From Agelaius tricolor (lineage: Eukaryota > Chordata > Aves > Passeriformes > Icteridae), in NCBI GenBank assembly GCA_023055355.1, contig JALJCS010000029.1:5818001-5882000 (forward strand): DNA of 64,000 bases, read 5' to 3'. A program made the translations under genes and the position numbers. This document shows, piece after piece, positions 10,975 through 22,900 of the stretch. The notes beneath the pieces were generated by a model. It saw nothing but the letters and a program-made list of their open reading frames with translations, made no database searches and was not told where the DNA came from. Each line of letters starts with the position of its first letter. Position 1 is the stretch's first letter.

Positions 10975-13900
10975 CTGGAAAACAAACCCAAAACAGAGCT
11001 GTTAGGGGGCACTTCAAAAAATCTGCTTTTTATCCTCAGCACTTTAAAATCTGGTTTTAAGTGATTTGCATTGGAAGGAGAGGTTTCATTTGATAAAAAT
11101 ATCGGTTGGGAAAATGTGGTGGTTGGACTTGATGGTCTTGAAGGTCTTTTTCAGGTTTAACAATCCCATAATTCTGTGATTTGTACTCTGAGACCAAATC
11201 CATCGAGATTGTGATGCCAGAGTGGCCCAAACCATGATAAAGAATTAATCCTTGCCCTGATTTCATGTCCTCAACGTGTTTTTAAGTGATTTGCATTGGA
11301 AGGAGAGGCTTATTTGATAAAAATGTTTGGTTGGGAAAATTTTTGCCTGCTGGACTTGATCTTGAAGATCTTTTCCAAGTTTAACGACTCTGTAATTCTG
11401 AGATTTGTACTCTTAGATCAAACCCATAGAGACTGTGAGGCCAGAGTTGCCCAAACCATGATAAAGAATTAATCCTTGCCCTGATTTCATGTCCTCAACG
11501 TGTTTTTAAGTGATTTGCATTGGAAGGAGGGGTTTAATGTGATAAAATGTTTGGTTGGAAAAAGTTTTGGCAGTTGGACTTGATGGTCTTAAAGGTCTGT
11601 GCAACCTTAACTATTGTATGATTCCGTGACTTGCAGTCTTAGCTCAAATCCATAGAGACTATGCTGCCAGAGTGGCCCAAACCATGAAAAAATAATTAAT
11701 TCTTGCCCTGATTTCACATCCTCAATGCATTTCCAAGTGATTTGCATCAAAAGGAGAGGTTTAATTTGATAAAAACATTTGGTTGGGAAAACTTTTGCCG
11801 GTTGGACTTGATCTTGAAGATCTTTTCCAAGTTTAACGACTCTGTAATTCTTTAATTTGTACTCTGATACCAAATCCACAGAGATTGTGCTGCCAGAGTG
11901 GCCCAAACCAAGACAAAGAATGAATTCTTGCCCCGATGTCACGCCCCCAGTGCTGTCCCCAGATGCCACCAGGGCCCACGTACCCAGATCATCCCCGGAG
12001 GAGAAGATGGCCGAGCCCAGGCGCGAGCTGTAGTGGCTGTTGGCGAAGGCAGTGAAGCTGCTCTGGAGCCTCCTGTGCCTCATGTAGAGCACCACAAAGC
12101 CAATGCCCAGGGTCACCAGCAGCAGGAACAGCACGGGCACCACGATGGCAGCCACGTCCGTGGCCTGGCCCGATTTGGTGGCTGAGGGGTCTTTACCTGG
12201 TGAGGGAGGGATGCAAAGGCTGCTTTAGCACATCCCTGCTCACAACAGGACACAAAATAAAACAACACAGTGTCACAGACATCCTTTATGAAAAATCCCT
12301 TTCCTTAGGATTGTTCCTGCTGAGAAGCTGAGAGGCCTCAGGAACAAAATGCAAACAATCGTTATCTGCTGCTGTGGAATGCAACAGGTGCAGCTGGGAT
12401 TGGGCTCATGTGGTTGTTTCTGATTAATGACCAATCACAGTCCAGCTGTCTCAGACTCTCTGGCAGAGCCACAAGCCTTTGTTATCATTCTTTTTCTATT
12501 CTTAGCCAGCCTTCTGATGAAATCCTTTTTTCTATTCTTTTAGTATAGTTTTAATGTAATATATATCATAAAATATTAAATCAGCCTTCTGAAACATGGA
12601 GTCAGATCCTCGTCTCTTCCCTCACCATAAGACCCCTGCAAACACCACCACAGACTCCATGTTTCAGAAGGCTGATTTATTATTTTATGATATATATTAT
12701 ATTAAAAGAAAATGATCTATTAGAACTTACTAAAAGAATAGAAGAAAGGATTTCATCAGAAGGCCAGCAAGGAATAGAAAGGAATGACAATAAAATCTTG
12801 TGACTGCTCACAGCCTCGACACAGGTGGCTGTCATTGGTCATCAAGTAAAAACAAATTTCACATGCTGGGTAAATAATTCTCCAAATCACATTCCAAAGC
12901 AGCAAAACATGGAGAAGCCCAAGCTTCTCAGCTTCTCAGGAGAAAAGATCCTAACAAAAGGATTTTTCATAAAATGTGTCTGTGACAGATTGGAGGATGA
13001 AACTGCCACCTCTCCAATGACACTGGCCAAACCAACAGTCCATCAAATTTCTCCTCCTCCAGAGAGAAATGTAAAAACAATAATTATTTACATAAAAATG
13101 TATGAGAAACTCCATTACAAGATTGTAAACATCAGAAGGTTTAGAAGAACAGGGCAACACATCCCTAAAGAATTCATGAGGCTTCCCTGAGTGTTTTTTA
13201 AGGAGGATGAGGAGGAAACAGGGACTCACCTGTTCCCAGCTCGTCGTAGAGAAGCGTGGCTGGCTCCCCACACATCTGCCCCCCGTACAGGCACCGTGCC
13301 TGCACGCTGAACGAGTAATTGTGGCCCATCTTCAGGTTGGACACCTTGAAGAAGTTCTCTGTGGTGTTGCCCAGGTAGGCTGTGATGTTCATCAAGCTGT
13401 CAAACATGTGAATCTCGTAGCCCTGGCGGAAACACAAGCCCCGAGTCACTCGGCTGCAGAGGGTGGGTTTGCTCCTTCCAAAAGGGCTTGGAAATTTGGT
13501 TTTCCTCCTGGATCTGGCTTTGATGAACCCTGCTGGGGCTGGGGACGAGGTGGGGACTGGGCACAGCTTGGACCCAATCTTGTAGGGCTTTTCCAACCTA
13601 AATGACTCTGGTTTGGTTTGTCTGGTCCACTCTGTCCTTAGCACCCATCCCAGCCCACCCAAGCACAGAGTCCAGGAGGGCTTTCTTGGTGCAGTTTTCT
13701 CCTTGCCCATGCTCTGACAGATAACATTTCACAGATTTTCTATCCAAGTCTGAATAACAACAACTTTCAGACTTCCTGGCATGGCAGGGCAGTGTCCTTT
13801 TCTCATCCTTTCACACAGGGGACAATTGTCCTTTTCTAGCAGGATAATTATGTTCCTAAAAGGTGACTGATTGGATCTATCAGCTTCAGAGCCTCAGCCA

Positions 13901-16900
13901 TGACATGAATTTTAGTGAGCCCTTCTAGAGGGCTCACCAAGGACAGGATGGATTTCAGAGCCTGTGAAAGGAGCCTTGCACTGACTCTGCTCCAGGATTT
14001 TCTGTAGGACAGGAGGCACAGCAAAACTTACCCGGCTTTCATTGAAATTACTTTCCTTCAGTGCCAAACTCTTCCAGAAAAGCAGAATATGGTCGTTTTC
14101 AGTGATGATTTTTAAGGCGTCCGGTGCAGACAGGGGGACTAAAAATGGGAAAAAAAAGTGGCAGGGGATGAGGTTGTAGCCCTGGTGGCACTTTCCTCTT
14201 ACATAAATTGAGTGAATTCTGAAAGTTAGTGGGGTTTTCTAGGGATCAGCACAATACTCTGCTTGGAAAAGGGATGTGCTGGAGGAGAAGATGCAGGAGG
14301 AATTTTTCACTGGTAGGGCTGTGATGGTACTTGGTGATGTGTACACAGCCAAACTGGTGCCTTTCCCATCTCCATTTATCAGGAGAAAAACATCAGATAT
14401 CATTTGAGAAGCTCCCTCTCCACTGCTGTTGTTTGGGGGTGTAACCACCTCCCCTGGGAGGCCTCCCAGAATTGGGCTTTGCCCAATGGGCAAAGTGGGA
14501 GAGGACCAAGAGCTGCAGGAACATTCCTGCATCCTCCAGGCTGCTCAGGATGGGTGCTGTGTCCCTCACCTGTGTTGATCTTCATGCTGGATTCCTTGCT
14601 CATGTTTCCCAGCTGGACAATCACGTGGTATTTCCCTCCTGGCTCCAGTTTCTTTATGGTGTACTCCACTGTGCTGTTCCGGCTTTTCACTTTGTAGATT
14701 TTATCTGTTTTCCTCACCAAATCTTTAACTGCCACGGCATAGAGCTGGAGGGGGAGGAAATGGATGGAAAAAATCTAATTTTCCTGCAGAATTTCAGCTT
14801 AACAGTGGTAGGACATTAAACAGGGTGGGTAAAACTTGCATCAGACTAGGGCTGAGCTTTACAGAAAGCCTGGGGAGCAAAATTCCAAGCCTCTCTCTGG
14901 ATTTCTGCCCAAAATCAGCATTTACTGATACAGGAAATTACTGATACAGAAAATCAGCATTTACTGATACAGAAAATGCAGTTAGTGGAACAGATGAGAG
15001 CAGGAGGAAAAGCTCAGGTTGTATTTCTTGGTGAATCACAAGGACGCAATGCAAACCCCTGCCCTGTCAGAGTTTCCAGCTCTGCTGGGAAGGTTTATAC
15101 CTCCAAAGCTTTGCTGTTAAAGTCTCTGGAGCAGAAGGGGAGGGGAAAGCTTGCTGAGAAAATGACTGGCCTTCAATGGAGCGAGCCCTGAGTGTATTCC
15201 AGCATGGCAGAGAACAGAACTGGGCTTTGTTGAGGCAGGGGGCAGTGCCCCAGCCCAGCCTTACCCTCCTGGGCAGAGCCAAAGGCCAGAAAGGTGTTTT
15301 GGCACATGCCCAGGGCTGGTTTTAGACTTGGTCAGCAACAGATATCCCAGACCTGGCTCTTTTTAAATGTTACACTCCTGAGCTAATGGCCAGCAGGGAG
15401 GAAACGAAGACGTTGGAGGTGTCAGCACTTTGATTTTGTGCGGAGCATAGACCCGACCTCAGGCTTTCTCCAGCAGAAGAAAAGCAAGGATCTGTGTTTG
15501 GGGCAGGATTTAGTGTGCACAGGGCCGGGAGGAGGCTCTGTGAGGGGTTACCATGTCCTGGTCAGGTGAGTCATAGGGCGATTCCCACTTGATGACGGCA
15601 AACGTCTTCCCGGTGCGCACGGCGTGCAGGTGGCGCGGCGGCAGCCGGTTATCCGGGATCATCTTCACCACCACCGAGTCAGAGGGGGGCCCTTGGTAGG
15701 GAGACACCACCCGCACCTGGGAGGGAGGCACAGGGGTCAGGGCAGTGTCCTGGGGGAGCCAGGGGCGGGCAGAGGGAGGAGGAGGAGGAGGGGAGCCCAC
15801 CAGGAACAGGTACTGCTCGTCGCGCTGCACCAGCACCGTGGCGTTGTGCGCGCTGGTGGTGCTGTTGTGGGGGCTCCTGTACAGCTCCAGGAAGGACGTG
15901 GCGTAGAAAATTCCATAGATCTGAGGAGGAAAAGCACAGCAGGGATTGGCATGGCCCACAGCATCCGCTGGCTGCTGTGGGAAATGGATTTGTAGAGAAT
16001 TCTCAGTCTGACTGAAGGTTTATGTGTTGCGTTGTCACCGTCATGTTTTCTGAAAAATCTCTTTGCCCCGGATTTTCTCCTGGGAAGCTGAGAAGCCTCA
16101 GAGAAAAATGAAAACAATAATTATCTGATTTGCTTCGCCTGTGTTTTGCTGCTTTGGAATGTGTTTGGACATTGTTTACCAACAGTTGTTTGGTTTCATG
16201 TGAATTGTTTTTGACTTAATGACCAATCCACAGTCAGGCTGTGTCGGGACTCTGGAAGGAGTCACGAGTTTTTCATCATTATCTTTTTAGCCTTCTGTCT
16301 GTATCCTTTCTGTATTCTTTAGTGCAGTTTAGTTTAGTATTCTTTAATATAATGTAGTATCCTAAAATAATAAATTAGCCTTCTAAGAACATGGAGTCAG
16401 ATTCATCATTCCTTCTTGCCACGGGGCACCCCACAAATACAACAGTGCATATCTGTGTGTAAGCTTTGAGATAAGAAATGTTGACTTAGAAATGTCATGG
16501 AATAGGATGGATATGGTTGGGACAGAAATGGAGCCAGAAACAGATATTGTTGAGGGAGAAATGGAACAAGAAACAAGTTTTAAAGGAGGAGTTTATAAAT
16601 AAGACTAAATACTTTGGAGAAATGTTGACTTAGAAATGTCATGGAATGGGATGGATATGGCTGGGAGAGAAATGGAGCCAGAAACAGATATTGTAGAGAC
16701 AGAAATGGAGCTAGAAACAGATATTGTTGAGAGAGAAATGGAACTAGAAACAAGTTTTAAAGGATGGTTTTGTACATAAGACTAGATACTTTGGAGAAAT
16801 AGAACTATGAAAGATGTACTGTAGTAGATTTACGAGGGGTAAATTTAGATTATTGGTTTTAAGGTATTTACAGTATGGTGTGGTAAAAGTTGATAGGTTA

Positions 16901-19900
16901 AGAGTTAAGAAACATTTATAATGTATTGTAATTAGGAAATAGACTTCTGTCAGACTTTGAGAATTTTCTACAAATCCATTTCCCACTGGCTGTCAATTTT
17001 AGGGGCATGAAGCAAAGACCCTTTTCCCTCTGGACCCTTTTCCTGCTTTTCCCTCTGTCTTGCCCAAGCTCAATCTGCCCACTTCCCTTTGAACTCCCAA
17101 CCCAAACCCCCTAAGCTCATCTCAGGTAACAGCAGTTGATTCAAAGGCTGCTGGAGCATGGTGCTGTCTGTGTTTGAGCCACTTCTCACTACAACAAACA
17201 CACAAGAAGCTTTGCTTTGCTTCTGTTTAAAAGGCAGGAGGAGTCCTTTCCCTCATTATCCCCAAAATTTTCAGGGCCTTGGAGTTCACTCCAAACAAAT
17301 TATCCTGATTTCAGGGGGGTTGTGAGCTGCTCAGAGGCTCTGAGGGAAGGGTTGGTGCCTTACCACATTCCTGGGGCCAGTCCAGCTGCATTCCACGGCC
17401 GTCTGGTTGATGGCCTTGGCCTTGAGGCTTGGGGACACTGGCCTGGTGCCACTGGTCACCACGTGCACAAAGGACAGAGGGCTGTCACCCAGCTCCGTCT
17501 TAGCCCAAGCAGAAATTTCATAGGGGGTGTGAGCTGTCAGATTGGCCACTGAGCAAAAAGAGAAAGGGGCACTGTTGGGTGAGGCAAAGCACAAAGCACA
17601 GCGAGGGCAGGGTGGGAGCACGAGGGAAGGGTCAGCATCACAGACAGACAGGAGCCTGCCTCTCCTGGGCTGTACTTTCATGATTTCGCAGTAATTTCCC
17701 TTATACAGAAGCACCTGAGACTCTGGAATCCAACCCAGCCTTGCTTTTCTGTGCCTGGATGATTTCACATACCCACACTGAGATTCTCCCAAACCAGAAA
17801 TGTGATTACTGTGTGCAAGCCCAAGAAATCCCTGTCCTGTTTCTGCTCCCTTTGGCAGATTAAAAATGGAACAACAAACAAAACCCCACTGATGAGAAAG
17901 GACTAGTGCAGCTCTGGGGGTAAATCCCAAATCTGCTTGAAATCTCCAGGTCCTCAGAACAGAATTTGCTGCTTTGTCCTGTCCAGATTTAAACAGGATT
18001 GTTTCAACAGAACTCCTAGTAGCAATAAAGAAATAAAATAATCCTATAACCCCTCATAAATCCTTCTGCTTGGTGTTGACCAAAGCAAAGCTTTCTATTT
18101 TGAGCAGAATTTACCTTTTTGGATGGACTTTTCTCCTTCTATGACCAGAGTCCTTTTTTCCTGCCTGTGGCTATCAAATGTCCAGTAGATGTTGACCACG
18201 TAGCCACTGACCTGTCAAGCCCAAGGACACAGAGCCATCAGCTCAGCTGATGCACACAGGGAACCAGGGCTACTCTCAGACCCCTGACAGTCCTTGCATT
18301 GTATTTTCCATCCCAATTAAGAGCCCCAGGGCAGTTTGGGAGCAGGAAGAAATGATTTGGCATGAAATAATTGGTAATTGCAGTGCTTCAGTGGGTGACA
18401 GCTTCTCCCAGGCTCTATTCACCGTTCCCCCAGCTCAGAGGGAAGGGGAAAAACTCTTACCTTGATATTTGTGGTCATTTTTAGGCTGAAACTTATGGAG
18501 TCCTCACTGTAGCTCTCAATGTGGATGACAGGGGGAGGAATGACTGGGAGGAAAGAGAGAAAAGACCTGTTAGTACAGCACAAAGAAATAAAAAATATTT
18601 CTTGAGAGGGGACAGATAAAACACAGATTTTTGTGTTAAAAGCTCCCAGCACAGGACACCCCAACCTTGCCTAAGCCACGTCCCCCTCAGAGAAGACACT
18701 GATTTTTAGCTCCAGCACTGAAAAGCTGCTTTATCTGTGCCTTGCTCAGTGCAGGCTGGAACTGGATGGGTCTGGGCAAAGGGATTTCCCTCTGCACTCA
18801 GCAGGGTGAGCTCCTATCCCAGGAAACAGCTCCTGCACTTCCAAGGAGCTGCTGAGGAACATCAGGAGCGGTCGGTGAAAAGCACTTGTGCAAAACCCAA
18901 AGTCAGAGCTGTTTCTGTTCTTTCTACCTCTGTTTTTCTAACCACAAGGTAATTCACATTATCTGGATCCTGCACTTTGAGTAGCCTGGTGTTTTCTTTC
19001 CCTTCTTTCATCTGACAAATTAGCAGACAATTTTGATGCAGGGACATAAGTTTGGACGAAAAAACTTGGCATGAATACAAACGACTTCAAAAGGCTTTTC
19101 TTAAAAAAAAAACCACAAAAACAACAGGTTGGGAAGGAAATGATTTACTGTGCTGTTTGAATTTATCTGCTGTTAGACTGTGATGTTGTGATAGTTCTTG
19201 GGAGCTGTGGTTGTTTTTTGTGGTCTAAACCTGAAGGAGGATCCACAATAATTGTGATCTGAGAGGGAGAAGGATGAGCCAGCATCCTTTTAGAGTGAGA
19301 GTGATGGAGTTGGTAATTTCTTGTCTATCTGGAGGCAGGATTTGGCCTACAAAAGTCTGAGGGAATCTGTCTGCAGCCTGGGACAGAGAGGACAGGCTCC
19401 TGCTCAGTGCCAGGGCAGCACATCCATCCCCTGTGCCACAGGGCTCAGAGGAAGAGGCAGTGACCCTTCCAGAGATGCCTGAACTCTGAGGCAGCTCAGG
19501 CTGAGTGAAAAAATCACTTTTTACAGGTCATTTTTAACAGCAAAGCTGTGAAAGGCTCAGCAGGGAGAGTAAAGGCCGGGGAGGTGGCTCTGGATGCTGC
19601 TGCTGGTGTTCCAGGCTGCTCCTCACCTTCTCTGACCCGACCCAAACAACAACAACATTTACCTTTGCCTTTGACCGTGGTTATGGACTTGGATTCACTC
19701 CAGTTTCCCACCCCTCGGCTGGTTACTGCAGCAACCTTTGGAAACCAGAGGGAGAGGGAACATGAGCAACATTTTTACAGTGCAAACAGAGAGGGGAGGT
19801 GAGAGCAAGGTTACAGACCTGGCAGGGCTCCTGGGAAAAGGACTTGGAAGCAAACAATAGCTTAATTACTTGGCAATAAAATGCTTAATGCAGAGATAAA

Positions 19901-22900
19901 GCCGACTGCCTAAAGTCAATTAAAGGAATCTAAGAGGAGGGAGGTGCAGCCTCTTTGCAGATAACTGCTCTCTGATGGGATCTTGGAGGAGCCCATCGAG
20001 ATAAGGAGCTGGGGACTCCACGGGCCATAAAGTAGGTGAGAGCCAGGCCAGGGAAGAACATGCAAACCCCGAAATACTTCCCAATATTTATCTGGGGATG
20101 GGTTATACTGGGAAGGAACAGCACGGGAGGAAAGCCTCCAACCAGCCGTGAGAATAACACGGATTTGGAGGAGGGGATTCATCACAGTGAACTTCCCCAA
20201 GAACTCAGGAGCATGGACAATGGCAAAGCACTCATTTCCCAGGGCTCACTGTGCAGACTTTTCATTTCCTTTTCTTATTACTTCTGTCTATAATTACCCA
20301 GCCTCTCCCCTGTGCAGACATTCCCCACAGGCAGATCTGCTTCTTTTCCCACTCGTACACCAAGGACCAAATTTATCTCTGGCCCACATCCAGTGCAATT
20401 GCAGTGACATTGGAATGGGCAATTAGCAGGGAGGATTTTGTAATCCAGCCTGGCCTTGTGGGACAAAGGAGCAAATCAAGGGCCTTGGAACTGTAGACAT
20501 TAGCAGTGGTGCTGTGGGTTGGCATTAAAGGGCAGGGCTTGAACAAGATGTTTTTTTAACAAGATATTTTTTTAGGAAGTTTTTAGCTGTGCAGGACTTA
20601 GGCTACTCAGGAATGAGAGCTCACTTAGAGTGAGCTTTGGAAATACTCTGAGAGAGAGTTTTGGAAATATTCACTCTGAGAGAGAATTTGGGAATACTCT
20701 GAGAGAGAGCTTTGGGAATATTCACTCTGAGAGAGAGCTTTGGGAATACTCTGAGAGAGAGCTTTGGGAATATTCACTCTGAGAGAGAGCTTTGGGAATA
20801 CTCTGAGAGAGAGTTTTGGGAATACTCTGAGAGAGAGTTTTGGGAATACTCTGAGAGAGAGTTTTGGGAATACTCTGAGAGAGAGTTTTGGGAATACTCT
20901 GAGAGGGAACTTTGGAAATATTCACTCTGAGAGAGAGCTTTGGGAATGCTCTGAGAGAGAATTTTGGAGATACCCTGAGAGAGCTTTGGAAACACTCACT
21001 TTGAGAGCGAGCTTTGGAAATATTCACTCTGAGAGAGAGCTTTGGAAATACCCTGAGAGGGAACTTTGGAAATGCTCACTCTGAGAGTGAGTTTTGGAAA
21101 TACTCTGAGGGAGAGCTTTGGAAATACTCACTCTGACTGTGTAGAGAGTGTTGACCTGCAAGTTCTTGATCTCGGTGTAGTTCTTGGTGGTTCTGAGGGA
21201 TGACCACTCCTTGGATCCACTGCTGCTGTATTCCACCTAGGAGCACCAAAGCAAGGCGTGAGGACTCAAAAATACCACAGGTCAGCAGAGACACCTGTTT
21301 ATCTCTATCCCAGACCTGTTTATCTCTGTCCCTCTGAGATAAAATGCCAGCAGAAAGAAGCACGACATCTCAGAAAGGGTAAAATTAAGAACTCCAGGGC
21401 TGTGGTGCTGCCTACAGCATTTCTTCTCCCAACTTGCCTGATGCTCCCAGCAGATTTCCTCCCCACAACATCCCATTCCAGGCCCACCCCACCCTGCAGC
21501 TGGCTGTGTGCTGGTGTCCCCATGTCCCCAGGGGCAGCAGGACTCACGATGAATTCCCGGATGAGGCCGTGGGCGTTCACAGGGGGGCTCCACCAGCCCA
21601 TCACCACACCCTCAGCTTCTCTCTTCAGGGACAGCTGCAGGTTCAGGGGAGCATCTGGTACTGGAGAGAGAAAGAGAAACATTAGTGCCAGTCACAGTGG
21701 TGTGCCCAGAGCGTGCAGGGGAAAGCAGAATCTCGCTGAAAAATCAGGACAAAGGGGTGGATGGCCCTTGCTCCCGGTCCAGCACAATTCTGTACTGGAA
21801 TGTTCTGCCTGGGGAGGTGGTGGAGTCCCCATCCCTGGGTGTGTTTAACAAAGCCTGGATGTGGCACTGGGTGCCAGGGTTGAGTTGGGGTGCTGGGGTA
21901 GGGGTTGGATTTGATGATCTTGAAGCTCTCTTCCAACCTGGTGATTCTGTGATTAATTCCCAAACCCAGGGAAAGACCCTTGTTGTTCATAGCAGGGATA
22001 TCTCTACTTTTCAGCCCTGTGGCATTCACATTCTCTGGAAAAATTTCTCCACCCAGGATTTTTCCCCTGGGAAGCTGAGAAGCCTCAGAGAAAAGGAAAA
22101 CTCTTATTTCATTTGCTTCTCCTGTGTTGTGCTCATGTGGAATGTGTTTGGAGATTGTTTCATTGTATTCTGGTGAGAGTTGTTTTCACTCTTGGCCAAT
22201 CAGGGCCAAGCTGTGTCAGGACTCTGGAGAGAGTCACGAGTTTTCACTATTATCTTTTTAGGATTTAGTATCTTTTCTTTAGTATAATATAGTATAGTAT
22301 AATATAGTATTCTTTAATATAATATAGTATTATAAATATAGTATTATAGTATAATATATTAATAGTACATACATAATATTATTAATAACATTATATATAA
22401 TATCATATATAATAATTATATTTAATATATTAATAATATAATATAATTTAATATATATTATATATATGTAATATATATAACATATTAATAGTATTATAGT
22501 ATAATATAGTGTTCTGAGAAAATGGAGAGACATTATGAGAACATAATATAGTATTATAAATATAGTATTGTTAGTATTATATTATTAGTATATATATTAT
22601 TTGTATATATATAATTAATATATTGCAATATATGTAATTAATAATTGTATTAATTAATAATATATGTTCTATTATATAATGTATAATATGATATAATAAT
22701 ATATATAAAATATATAGTGTATATATTATATAAATATATATTGCAAGATAGATATATATATATCTATATATATATACATAATATATTAATACTATTATAG
22801 TATAATAGAATATTCTGAGAACATGGATGCATCATTCCTGCCTAGGTTGGGGCATTCCCTGCAAACCAAGTTAATCCCAAAGCAGCACCAATGTGGCAGG

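Noticed and set aside
20600..21131. CRISPR-like array
   Set aside because: Units are head-to-tail without unique spacers, and the setting is a vertebrate intron.
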